Shown here: piece after piece, positions 23,269 to 31,124 of the stretch
Layout: each line of letters opens with the position of its first letter
How positions within the stretch are numbered: position 1 is the stretch's first letter
Notes under the pieces: generated by a model
The model's database searches: none
Seen by the model: only the letters and a program-made list of their open reading frames with translations
Told to the model about the DNA's origin: nothing
Origin: Streptomyces sp. GC420
Lineage (GTDB): Bacteria > Actinomycetota > Actinomycetes > Streptomycetales > Streptomycetaceae
Length of the DNA: 39,118 nt
Direction of reading: 5' to 3'
Assembly: GCF_009916105.1 (NCBI RefSeq)
Contig: NZ_JAAAXQ010000023.1
Span: 1-39,118 of the forward strand
Position numbers and translations under genes: made by a program

Positions 23269-26200
23269 ATGCCGGGCGGGGCTGGTGCACACGGGCCGGG
23301 CGGCGGGCTGAGGGACAGTCACAGGGGTGAGGCGGACCGGCTGTTGGCGCGGGCCGTCGAGGAAGAGGTACGGCGGTCGGGCGGGCGGACGGACGGGGCC
23401 GTGCTGCTGGCACGGGCCCGCGGGGCGCTCGACGCGATGGCGGAGACGGCCGCCGAGGAGTACGCGGCGTACACGAGGGCGCTGGACGAGGCGGAGGCCG
23501 GGCAGCGGCCGCTCGGCGAACGGCTGAGCAAGGACGCCGTGGGGACCCCGCTGCTGGTGACGGCGGTCGGCGCGGTGGTCGCGCTGGGCGCGGACCTGGC
23601 GCTGGGCACGGGTGCCGGTACGGCGCTCGGCGCGGGCGCGGCGGTCGGCGTGGCCGGGGCGGTGGCCACCGTCGCCAAGGCGACGGCGGGGCACTGGCCG
23701 GCCGCGCACCACCGGGCCGGCGCCCTGGGCCAGCCGGGCGGGCCCGAGCAGTTGCGGCTCCAGTGGCTGACAGCGCTCGAAGTCCGGGGCATCCGCCCGT
23801 TCATCGACCAGCAGCGGGTGCTGGCCGCGGGGACGGGGCCGAGGAAGAAGCCCGGGAAGACCGCGGGGCCCCAGCTGCGCGGCGGCGACAAGAGCGCCGC
23901 GGCACGCCGCAGGGCCGTGCTGGAGCAGTCGTTCACCCAGCTTCCCGGTACGGACGGCCCGTTCGCGGGGCGCCGTGAGGAAATGACGAGGATCGCGCAA
24001 TGGGTGCACGCGGCCCGCGCGAGCACCGAGACGAAACCGACCGTCGTGGTCCTGCACGGGCCGCCCGGCAGCGGGCGCAGCACGCTCGCCGTGCGGGCCG
24101 TGCACCATCTGCGGGACCAGTTCCGCGGGGCGGTCCTGGTCGATCTGCGCGGCGGTACGACGGACGAGCCGCCGCTGTCGACGCGCGACGCGCTGCTGCA
24201 CCTGCTCAACCGGCTCGGCGCGCCCCGCGAGCAGTTGCTGTTCAGGGAGCGGTCCTCGCAGGACCAGCAGGTCAGGCGGCTGAGCGAGGTGTACCACCAG
24301 CATCTGACGGGGCTGCCGGTCACCGTCGTCCTGGACGATGCGAGCGACCCCGAGCAGGTGCGTACGCTGATCCCGGAGCGCTCGGACAGTCTGGTCCTGG
24401 TCACCAGCCGGGAGCCGCTTCCGCTCGGGGCCGACGTACCGGCCTGGGTGCACCAGCTGCCCGTCGAGGGTCTCGGCGCGGCTGGTGCGCGCGAGCTGCT
24501 GCGGGCGGCGGCGACCGGGGATCCGGGGCCCTACGACGATCAATCGGCGGACCGGATCCGTGAGTTGTGCGCGGGGCTGCCGCTCGCCCTGCGGACCGCC
24601 GGTTCCTCGCTCGGCCCGCGCGGCTACGGCCGGCTGGCCGGCGAACTCGCGGCGTACGGCCCGGTCGCGCCCGCCGAGCGGGCACTGTGGCTGCGCTACA
24701 CCGACCAGTCGGAGACGGCGCGCAGGCTGCTGCGGCGGCTCGCGCTCGCCGGGCGGGCGAGCCTCGGCGCGGCGGCCGCGGCGGCGCTCCTCGGCACGGA
24801 CGAGACCGAGGGCCTGCGGCAGTTGACCGCGCTCGCCGACGCGGGTCTCATCGACCGGGTGCGCGGCAGCCGCTTCCGCCTGCACGACGTCGTACGGGCC
24901 TTCGCGCAGGCGCGGCTCGTGGACGAGGAGAACCCGGCGGAGCGCTCCGCCGCCCAGGAGCGGCTGATCCGCAACTACGCCGAACTCGCCGACTCCGTGA
25001 TCCGCCTGGTCGACGGCAAGAACTCCACCCGCGCCGACCACTTCGGACCGCACGGCTTCACCTCCCTCGACGCGGCCCTGCGCTGGCTGGACGAGGAATC
25101 GAGCTTCATCACGGCCGCCGTGCGGCACGCCGACGGCGTGGACCAGTCCGCCGTGCTGCATCTGCTGGGCGCGCTGTGCGACTACTGCCTGCTGCGCGGC
25201 GACCTGTACCGCCTCGGTGAGATCAGTGAGCTGACGCAGGCCGTGGACCAGGGGCTGCTGGTCAGGTCGGTGCAGTGGCGTACGGGTATCGCGGCCCGCC
25301 AGCTCGGTGAGCTGGACAAGGCCCGTACGACGCTGTCCTCGGTCGTCGACCTGTACTTCGAGGCCCAGCACGAGGCGGGCGCCGCCCGCGCGCTCTGCTC
25401 CCTGGGCATCACCCTGCACCACCAGGGCAATCTGCGGGAGGCGGCGGCCAAGCTGCACGAGGCCATGCGGTTGCAGTCGGCGGACGGGCTGCGGGCCGAC
25501 CGGGCGTGGACGATGCACGCGCTGGCGGCGGTCGAACGCGACCGCGGCCGGGTCGCGGAGGCGCTGGCGCTGCTGAACGCGGCCGTCGAGCTGCATGTGG
25601 AGAGCGAGAGCCTGCACGGCCAGGCTTGGGCCCACTTCCAGCTGGGACAGCTGTACCTGCGCATGGGTGACGTCGTGAAGGCGGAGAGCGAACTGCGGCT
25701 CGCCCTTGACCTCTACGGCCGCACCCGGGACGGGCGCGGCGAGGCCTGGGCGATGACCCAGCTGGCGCGGGCCCGGCTGGTCGCCGGCGACCCGGCGCCC
25801 GCCGTGGACGGGCTGCGGCAGGCGCTGTCCAGGCACCGCGACAACGAGGACGCGCGCGGTGAGGCCTGGACCCGCTACTACCTGGGGCAGGCCCTGGAGG
25901 AGCGCGGCGACTACGACACGGCGGTACGGGAGCTGGAGCGGGCCAGGACCGCCTTCTCCCGGATGCGCGACGTGTATGGGCTGGCCTGCGCCCGCCACCA
26001 CTCGGCGCGCGTCACCCGCGACCAGCGGGCCGCGCAGACCGGGTCGCTGCGCAACAGCGGCTTCGCGCGCCAGCTGCTCGTCGACGCCCGCGCCGACTTC
26101 CACCGCATCGGGGTGGCGCACGGCGAGGCGTGGACCTGCCTGGAGCTGGCCGTCGTGGACGCGGGCAACGGGCGCGCGGCCCAGGCCCTCGGCCTGTGCG

Positions 26201-26517
26201 ACGAGGCCGCGGGGCTGTTCGCCTCGTACGGCGACCGGCGCGGCGAGGACTGGGCCCGCTTCCTGCGCTGCACGCTGCTCCCGCTCGCCTCGCCGGGCGG
26301 CTCCGAGGTCGGGGCGGCGGTGGCACGCGAGGAACTGGACCGGCTGATCGCGGCCACCCATCCGGCCCGCGACGCCAAGCTGGAGGACTGCGCGGAGGCC
26401 TTCGCGCTGGTGCTGGAGCGGGGTGTCGACCTGGACGCGGGCTGGCCGGCCTGGCGCCTGGGCATGGTCCCGAGCCGCCACGCGCGCGAGGTCATGGGGG
26501 TGATGGCGCCGGCGTGA
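23269..26517 (+). CDS. STAND-type NB-ARC ATPase with TPR repeats and an N-terminal hydrophobic segment
   Basis: A 1082-residue signal-transduction ATPase. Residues 1-90 are helical and charged; 92-140 are Gly/Ala/Val-rich and hydrophobic, able to form one or two membrane helices. The NB-ARC part has Walker A GPPGSGRST (264-272), Walker B VVLDD (353-357), the sensor-like LVTSRE (377-382) and the GLPLALR motif (about 433). From about 640 to 1040 there are roughly ten helical repeats of about 40 residues with recurrent RGEAW segments, a TPR superstructure. It looks like AfsR/SARP-family ATPases but has no DNA-binding domain, so output is unknown: membrane-tied regulator or defence-type sensor. 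ATG 23269 follows GAAGGGGG. It is monocistronic and ends in a very stable hairpin. Confidence 0.88.
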   Translation: MPGGAGAHGPGGGLRDSHRGEADRLLARAVEEEVRRSGGRTDGAVLLARARGALDAMAETAAEEYAAYTRALDEAEAGQRPLGERLSKDAVGTPLLVTAVGAVVALGADLALGTGAGTALGAGAAVGVAGAVATVAKATAGHWPAAHHRAGALGQPGGPEQLRLQWLTALEVRGIRPFIDQQRVLAAGTGPRKKPGKTAGPQLRGGDKSAAARRRAVLEQSFTQLPGTDGPFAGRREEMTRIAQWVHAARASTETKPTVVVLHGPPGSGRSTLAVRAVHHLRDQFRGAVLVDLRGGTTDEPPLSTRDALLHLLNRLGAPREQLLFRERSSQDQQVRRLSEVYHQHLTGLPVTVVLDDASDPEQVRTLIPERSDSLVLVTSREPLPLGADVPAWVHQLPVEGLGAAGARELLRAAATGDPGPYDDQSADRIRELCAGLPLALRTAGSSLGPRGYGRLAGELAAYGPVAPAERALWLRYTDQSETARRLLRRLALAGRASLGAAAAAALLGTDETEGLRQLTALADAGLIDRVRGSRFRLHDVVRAFAQARLVDEENPAERSAAQERLIRNYAELADSVIRLVDGKNSTRADHFGPHGFTSLDAALRWLDEESSFITAAVRHADGVDQSAVLHLLGALCDYCLLRGDLYRLGEISELTQAVDQGLLVRSVQWRTGIAARQLGELDKARTTLSSVVDLYFEAQHEAGAARALCSLGITLHHQGNLREAAAKLHEAMRLQSADGLRADRAWTMHALAAVERDRGRVAEALALLNAAVELHVESESLHGQAWAHFQLGQLYLRMGDVVKAESELRLALDLYGRTRDGRGEAWAMTQLARARLVAGDPAPAVDGLRQALSRHRDNEDARGEAWTRYYLGQALEERGDYDTAVRELERARTAFSRMRDVYGLACARHHSARVTRDQRAAQTGSLRNSGFARQLLVDARADFHRIGVAHGEAWTCLELAVVDAGNGRAAQALGLCDEAAGLFASYGDRRGEDWARFLRCTLLPLASPGGSEVGAAVAREELDRLIAATHPARDAKLEDCAEAFALVLERGVDLDAGWPAWRLGMVPSRHAREVMGVMAPA

Positions 26518-26526
26518 CGCGTTCCT

Positions 26527-26596
26527 CCCTGCACCGGACCCTGCACCGGACCCTGCACCGGCCGCCCGGCGCGGGCGGCCGGTGCAGGGTCCGGTG
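26527..26596. terminator. Three 12-bp tandem repeats merging into a 25-bp perfect hairpin
   Basis: CCCTGCACCGG(A/C) occurs three times in tandem (26527-26562). From 26544 the last copies become the left arm of a perfect 25-bp stem (26544-26568/26572-26596) with a 3-nt loop. It begins 9 nt after the STAND gene stop and faces the convergent small membrane-protein gene, so it may terminate both transcripts. Confidence 0.75.
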
Positions 26597-26660
26597 AGGG
26601 CAGGGGCAGCGCGGGGGCAGGCCTCGGCGGAACGGGGCCCGAAGCGGGCAACGCGAAACC

Positions 26661-26694
26661 GGGCCCGGGCCGCCCGTCGCCGGGACCCGGGCCC
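26661..26694 (-). terminator. Hairpin after the mca-membrane-protein operon
   Basis: GGGCCCGGG (26661-26669) and CCCGGGCCC (26686-26694) form a 9-bp stem, 12 nt beyond the stop of the minus-strand small membrane-protein gene. Confidence 0.5.
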
Positions 26695-26706
26695 TGCCGC
26701 GGGAGC

Positions 26707-26967
26707 TCAGGAGCCCTGCGGGCCGGGCTTCGGGGCGGAGCCCGACGGGACCCCGGCCCTGCCGGCCGTGCCCTCCGCGTCCGCGGGCTCGTCGAAGGCG
26801 ACCTTCCCCATGTGCCGGTGCATCGACTTCATCAGGAACCAGACGGCCAGGCCCATCACCGCGAAGACGATGAAGCCGAGGACGCCGGGGGTCACCTTGT
26901 TCTGGTCGAGTTCCTTCGCGAGCGGGACCAGCTGTGCCACTGCCAGGTGTGCGTTCACGTCAGCCAT
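26707..26967 (-). CDS. Small single-pass membrane protein coupled to mca
   Basis: An 86-residue protein with one membrane helix at about 28-46 (GVLGFIVFAVMGLAVWFLM), followed by a basic MKSMHRHMGK and an acidic, then Pro/Gly-rich tail. No enzyme motif is present. The ATG at 26967 lies inside the end of mca (8-bp overlap), so the two are translated together; the function may relate to mycothiol detoxification, but only from its position. Confidence 0.85.
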   Translation of the reverse strand: MADVNAHLAVAQLVPLAKELDQNKVTPGVLGFIVFAVMGLAVWFLMKSMHRHMGKVAFDEPADAEGTAGRAGVPSGSAPKPGPQGS

Positions 26968-27850
26968 TGTCGCGGATGCCCGCGAAGAGGTCGTCCTCGG
27001 GGAGGGAGGTGTCCACGAGAGACTTGGCCAGTTCGTACTCCTCGGTCGGCCAGACCTCCTTCTGGAGCTCCATCGGCACGCGGAACCAACCGCCGTCCGG
27101 GTCGATCTGCGTGGCGTGGGCGATCAGGGCCTTGTCGCGGATCTCGAAGAAGTCGGCGCAGGGAACGTGCGTGGTCAGGGTGCGCTCGGTCCGCTGGAAG
27201 GTCTTCCAGCGCTCCAGCCACTCGCCGTACGGCGACTCCATGCCGCGCTCCAGCAGCGCCTCGTGCAGGGCGGTCGTGCGCGGCCGGTTGAAGCCCTGGT
27301 TGTAGTACAGCTTCTGCGGCTGGAAGGCCGCGCCGAACTCCTCCTCCGGGTACTTCCCGGTGTCCGACGCGCCGTCGAAGGCGATCATCGAGATCGTGTG
27401 GGTCATGATGTGGTCCGGATGCGGATAGCCGCCGTTCTCGTCGTACGTCGTGACGACCTGCGGACGGAACTCGCGGATCAGCCTCACCAGCCGGCCCGCG
27501 GCGCTCTCGGGGTCCTCCAGGGCGAAGCAGCCCTCCGGCAGCGGCGGCATCGGGTCCCCCTCGGGCAGGCCGGAGTCGACGAAGCCCAGCCACTCCTGCT
27601 TGACGCCGAGGATCTGCCGGGCCTCATCCATCTCGCGGGCGCGCACCTCGTGGATGTGCTCCTCGATGTAGGCGTCGCCCTGGAGCTTCGGGTTGAGGAT
27701 CGACCCGCGCTCCCCGCCGGTGCAGGTCACCACGAGAACGTCGACACCTTCGGACACGTACTTGGCCATGGTGGCCGCGCCCTTGCTCGACTCGTCGTCG
27801 GGATGGGCGTGGACACACATCAGTCGCAGCTGCTCACTCTGCACAGTCAA
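26960..27850 (-). CDS. mca: Mycothiol S-conjugate amidase
   Basis: A 296-residue zinc amidase that cleaves mycothiol S-conjugates to a mercapturic acid and GlcN-Ins, the detoxification step specific to actinobacteria. The LmbE/PIG-L signature AHPDDE is at 15-20, giving zinc ligands His16 and Asp19, with His147 (PHPDH) the third; TCTGGERGS and the long MEL-type C-terminus match Mca rather than MshB. The start is a TTG at 27850 (MTVQSEQLRLM), because GAGGG lies 8 nt upstream and the resulting N-terminus fits the family; the open frame extends 39 codons further into the divergent promoter. It is followed by a small membrane-protein gene and divergent from the DUF4307 gene. Confidence 0.95.
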   Translation of the reverse strand: MTVQSEQLRLMCVHAHPDDESSKGAATMAKYVSEGVDVLVVTCTGGERGSILNPKLQGDAYIEEHIHEVRAREMDEARQILGVKQEWLGFVDSGLPEGDPMPPLPEGCFALEDPESAAGRLVRLIREFRPQVVTTYDENGGYPHPDHIMTHTISMIAFDGASDTGKYPEEEFGAAFQPQKLYYNQGFNRPRTTALHEALLERGMESPYGEWLERWKTFQRTERTLTTHVPCADFFEIRDKALIAHATQIDPDGGWFRVPMELQKEVWPTEEYELAKSLVDTSLPEDDLFAGIRDNG

Positions 27851-27889
27851 GACTCGATCCCTCGGTGTCTGGTGGTAGAAGGCGGCTTC

Positions 27890-27895
27890 TATAGT
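27890..27895 (+). promoter_or_regulatory. -10-like box of the DUF4307 gene
   Basis: TATAGT is a near-consensus -10 hexamer 65 nt upstream of the ATG at 27960, in the divergent mca/DUF4307 gap. The -35 position (about 27866-27871, TGTCTG) is a poor match. Confidence 0.4.
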
Positions 27896-27959
27896 GACGG
27901 AATCGAAGGGGTGAAAATTCCGTCTCGCCCCACCCGGCGTCCTCCCAGGAGGAAAGATC

Positions 27960-28367
27960 ATGGCCACCGCGCGTCAGGTGCTTCCCGAGGGCCGGTACGG
28001 CCGCTCCGCGGACGAACGCGCGGACCGCAAGCTCAAGATCATCGGCTCGCTGCTCGGCGTCGGCCTGCTGGCGCTGATGGGCTGGTTCGGGCTGCACTAT
28101 GTCGGCGGGTCCGCGATCAGCGGCGAACTGATCAAGTTCGACGTGGTTTCCGGCACGGAGGCTCAGGCCCACATCGAGGTCCGCAAGGACACGGGGACGG
28201 ACGGGGTGTGCACGCTCCGTGCGCTGGACGTCGACCACAAGGAGGTCGGCCTCAAGGAGGCCCGCTTCGGCGCGGGCGAGAGCCGGATCGACGAGGTCGT
28301 CTCGGTCCGGACGACGGGTCGGGCCACGGCGGTGGAGCTCGTCGGCTGCTCGGCCGACGCCGGCTGA
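27960..28367 (+). CDS. DUF4307 membrane protein
   Basis: A 135-residue protein with a charged N-terminus (RSADERADRKLK), one membrane helix at about 24-45 (IIGSLLGVGLLALMGWFGLHYV), and an extracytoplasmic domain of mixed beta structure with two Cys (in VCTLRAL and VGCSAD) able to form a disulfide. DUF4307 proteins are found next to mca in many actinobacteria, which suggests a partner role in mycothiol biology, still uncharacterised. ATG 27960 follows AGGAGGAAAG. Confidence 0.88.
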   Translation: MATARQVLPEGRYGRSADERADRKLKIIGSLLGVGLLALMGWFGLHYVGGSAISGELIKFDVVSGTEAQAHIEVRKDTGTDGVCTLRALDVDHKEVGLKEARFGAGESRIDEVVSVRTTGRATAVELVGCSADAG

Positions 28368-28484
28368 GCCGCGCCCGGGCCCCGGAGCGTCCGTGGCACG
28401 GGCACCGGCACCGGCAGGGTGGCCCTGAGCTGGTTCAACGGCGCGTCCGTGAATTATGTCCTCCCCCTTTTCCCGTTGAATTGT

Positions 28485-28490
28485 TAGGCT
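28485..28490 (+). promoter_or_regulatory. Possible greA promoter (-10)
   Basis: TAGGCT, preceded by TGT to give an extended -10 form, sits about 80 nt before the greA start. The -35 region is a C-rich run, so the case is weak. Confidence 0.3.
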
Positions 28491-28570
28491 CGTGGTTTCG
28501 CCCACCCGTAGAGGCACATCCTTTGGGGTAGGGCGATGCTTTGTATTCCCAGTACCTACGAGGAGCACCT

Positions 28571-29068
28571 GTGACCCAGACGACCGAGAACGTCACCTGG
28601 CTGACCCAGGAGGCGTACAACCAGCTCAAGGCCGAGCTGGAGTACCTGTCTGGTCCCGCGCGCACCGAGATCGCGAAGAAGATCGAGGCGGCGCGCGAGG
28701 AGGGCGACCTGCGTGAGAACGGTGGTTACCACGCGGCCAAGGAGGAGCAGGGCAAGCAGGAGCTCCGTGTGCGCCAGCTGACCCAGCTCCTGGAGAAAGC
28801 GAAGGTCGGCGAGGCGCCCGCGGACGACGGTGTCGTCGAGCCCGGCATGGTCGTGACGATCGCCTTCGACGGCGACGAGGACGACACGCTGACCTTCCTG
28901 ATGGCCTCCCGCGAGTACGCGAGCGGAGACATCGAGACCTACTCCCCGCAGTCCCCGCTGGGCATGGGCGTGAACGGCAAGAAGGTGGGCGACGAGGCGG
29001 AGTACGAGCTGCCGAACGGCAAGAAGGCCTCGGTGAAGATCCTCGACGCCAAGCCCTACCAGGGCTGA
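28571..29068 (+). CDS. greA: Transcription elongation factor GreA
   Basis: A 165-residue cleavage factor that rescues backtracked RNA polymerase. The N-terminal coiled coil (about 10-78) carries the acidic tip DLRENGGYHAAKEEQ with the conserved Asp-Glu pair, and the C-terminal FKBP-like domain ends with SPLGMGVNGKKVGDE and the Gre-family terminus. The start is GTG 28571 with AGGAG 6 nt upstream; a longer open frame from 28541 lacks a ribosome site. It is monocistronic, ending in a 22-bp hairpin. Confidence 0.96.
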   Translation: MTQTTENVTWLTQEAYNQLKAELEYLSGPARTEIAKKIEAAREEGDLRENGGYHAAKEEQGKQELRVRQLTQLLEKAKVGEAPADDGVVEPGMVVTIAFDGDEDDTLTFLMASREYASGDIETYSPQSPLGMGVNGKKVGDEAEYELPNGKKASVKILDAKPYQG

Positions 29069-29113
29069 GCCTGCGCCGCGCCGCCCCGGTGCCGCGGGAT
29101 GGCGGCGCACGGA

Positions 29114-29164
29114 GAACGGGCCGGGTCCCGGACGCGTGAGCAGCGTCCGGGACCCGGCCCGTTC
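29114..29164. terminator. Perfect 22-bp hairpin between greA and the ABC exporter
   Basis: Arms 29114-29135 and 29143-29164 (GAACGGGCC... and its exact complement) with a 7-nt loop lie between the convergent genes and can act in both directions. Confidence 0.75.
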
Positions 29165-29187
29165 CACGGTTCCCGGCGGGCGGACCG

Positions 29188-30039
29188 TCACGCCGCCGCC
29201 GAGCGGTACTTGCGCACCGCCAGCGTCCGGAAGACCACCAGGATCAGGAGCGACCAGAGCAGCGAGGCCCACACCGGGTGCTGCATCGGCCAGGCCTCGG
29301 ACTGGCTCACCCCGGGGTTGCCGAAGAGCTCACGGCAGGCCTGGACGGTGGCGCTGAACGGGTTCCAGTCGGCGACGTGCTGCAGCCAGGGCGTCATCTG
29401 GCTGGAGTCCACGAACGCGTTCGAGACGAAGGTCACCGGGAACAGCCAGATCAGCCCGCCGGAGGTGGCCGCCTCCGGGGTGCGCACGGACAGGCCGATC
29501 AGGGCGCCGATCCAGGAGAACGCGTAACCGAGCAGGAGCAGCAGCGCGAAGCCCGCCAGCACCTCGCCGACGCTGGTGTGGGTGCGCCAGCCGACGAGCA
29601 GCGCGACGACGGCGAGGACGACGAGGGTGAGCGTGGTCTGCACGAGGTCGGCCAGGGTACGGCCGGTGAGGACCGCGCCGCGGGCCATGGGCAGCGACCG
29701 GAAGCGGTCGATGAGGCCCTTGTGCATGTCGTCGGCGATGCCGGCACCGGCGCCCGCGGTGGCGAAGGTGACGGTCTGGGCGAAGATGCCGGCCATCAGG
29801 AACTCGCGGTACACGCCCGGTTCGGTGGTGCCGCCGATGTTCATGGAGCCGCCGAACACGTAGCTGAACAGCACGACGAACATGATCGGCTGGATCAGCC
29901 CGAAAATGATCATCTCGGGGATCCGCAGCATCCGCAGCAGGTTGCGCTTGGCCACGACCAGGGAGTCCCGCACGGAGCCGACAATGCCCCCGGCCCCCTT
30001 CGGCACAGGGGTGCGCACGGCGTCGGTCACGGTGGTCAT
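29188..30039 (-). CDS. ABC-2 type exporter permease, DrrB-like
   Basis: A 283-residue membrane protein with six hydrophobic segments and the ABC-2 features of daunorubicin-resistance permeases (NLLRMLRIPEMIIFGLIQPIMF at the start, the LPMARGAVLTGRTLADL loop, the ATSGGLIWLFPVTFVSNAFV block). With the ATPase encoded upstream (ATGA overlap) it forms an efflux pump; the substrate is unknown. Confidence 0.92.
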   Translation of the reverse strand: MTTVTDAVRTPVPKGAGGIVGSVRDSLVVAKRNLLRMLRIPEMIIFGLIQPIMFVVLFSYVFGGSMNIGGTTEPGVYREFLMAGIFAQTVTFATAGAGAGIADDMHKGLIDRFRSLPMARGAVLTGRTLADLVQTTLTLVVLAVVALLVGWRTHTSVGEVLAGFALLLLLGYAFSWIGALIGLSVRTPEAATSGGLIWLFPVTFVSNAFVDSSQMTPWLQHVADWNPFSATVQACRELFGNPGVSQSEAWPMQHPVWASLLWSLLILVVFRTLAVRKYRSAAA

Positions 30040-31007
30040 GCCCGCTTCTCCTCTTCTTCCTTGGCGTCCTCGGCCGCGTGGCCGGTGAGTGAGATGAAGA
30101 CGTCGTCCAGCGTCGGCCGGCGCAGTCCGATGTCGTCGATGCCGATCCCGCGGGTGTCGAGTTCCCTGATGATCTCGGCGAGCAGCTTGGCGCCACCGGT
30201 GACGGGGGCGGTCAGCTGCCGTGTGTGCTGCTCGATGGCGACCTCGCCCCTGGCGAAGCCGCGCAGCACCTCCTCGGCGACGGTGAGCGACTCCCGGTCG
30301 TGCACGACGACCTCGACGCGCTCGCCGCCCGTGCGGGCCTTGAGCTGGTCGGAGGTGCCGCGGGCGATGACCTTGCCGTGGTCGACGACGCAGATGTCGT
30401 GGGCGAGGTGGTCGGCCTCCTCCAGATACTGCGTGGTGAGCAGCAGCGTCGTGCCGCCGGCGACGAGTTCCTTGATGACCTCCCACAACTGCTGGCGGTT
30501 GTGGGGGTCGAGGCCGGTCGTCGGCTCGTCCATGAACATCACGGGCGGCTGGACGACGAGGGCGGCGGCGAGGTCGAGACGGCGGCGCATGCCGCCGGAG
30601 TACGTCTTCGCAGTCCGGTCGGCGGCGTCGGTGAGGTTGAAGCGCTCCAGGAGCTCGCCCGCGCGCGCCTTCGCCGCCCGGCCGGACAGCTGGTAGAGCT
30701 GGCCGACCATCTGAAGGTTCTCGCGTCCGGTCAGGTACTCGTCGACGGCGGCGAACTGGCCGGACAGCCCGATGCTGCGGCGCACCTCGTTCGGGTGCTT
30801 CACGACATCGATCCCGGCGACGACGGCCCTGCCGCTGTCGGGCCGGAGCAGGGTGGTCAGGACGCGCACGGCGGTGGTCTTGCCGGCGCCGTTGGGCCCG
30901 AGCAGGCCGAGGACCGTTCCCTCCGGCACGTCGAGGTCGACGCCGTCCAGGGCCCTGACTTCGCCGAAGGTTTTCACCAGGCCTTCGGCGTAGATGGCGC
31001 CAGGCAT
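30036..31007 (-). CDS. ABC transporter ATP-binding protein, DrrA-like
   Basis: A 323-residue ATPase. Walker A GPNGAGKTT is at 37-45, the signature YSGGMRRR at about 132-139, and Walker B VMFMDEPTTGLDP follows; the C-terminal extension with RRPTLDDVFISLTG is the DrrA hallmark. I start at ATG 31007 because GGAG lies 6 nt upstream; ATG 31028 is an in-frame alternative without ribosome site. A palindromic operator is located about 100 bp upstream, at the end of ilvA. Confidence 0.94.
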   Translation of the reverse strand: MPGAIYAEGLVKTFGEVRALDGVDLDVPEGTVLGLLGPNGAGKTTAVRVLTTLLRPDSGRAVVAGIDVVKHPNEVRRSIGLSGQFAAVDEYLTGRENLQMVGQLYQLSGRAAKARAGELLERFNLTDAADRTAKTYSGGMRRRLDLAAALVVQPPVMFMDEPTTGLDPHNRQQLWEVIKELVAGGTTLLLTTQYLEEADHLAHDICVVDHGKVIARGTSDQLKARTGGERVEVVVHDRESLTVAEEVLRGFARGEVAIEQHTRQLTAPVTGGAKLLAEIIRELDTRGIGIDDIGLRRPTLDDVFISLTGHAAEDAKEEEEKRA

Positions 31008-31104
31008 GTGAATCTCCGCATTCTCCACAGCAGTGTGGGTCGGGAAGTAGTGGTGGACATACCGGACTTGCCCCGCCCGGCACAGGGTTGACGGAGCCTC
31101 AGAC

Positions 31105-31124
31105 TAACGCGATACATCGCGTTA
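31105..31124. promoter_or_regulatory. Palindrome upstream of the DrrAB-type exporter
   Basis: Perfect 9-bp arms TAACGCGAT (31105-31113) and ATCGCGTTA (31116-31124) separated by AC. It overlaps the ilvA stop codon (31122-31124) and stands 98 bp upstream of the exporter's start, where a TetR- or PadR-type repressor would be expected to bind. No such gene adjoins; the nearest regulator is the MarR gene 1.5 kb away. Confidence 0.6.

Noticed and set aside
23035..26481. 1148-codon open frame on the minus strand
   Set aside because: Antisense of the STAND ATPase gene; the protein is low-complexity and lacks a ribosome site, while the plus-strand reading has clear NB-ARC and TPR motifs.
26527..26562. 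CRISPR-like tandem repeat
   Set aside because: The copies are 12 bp and directly adjacent without spacers, and they belong to a hairpin.
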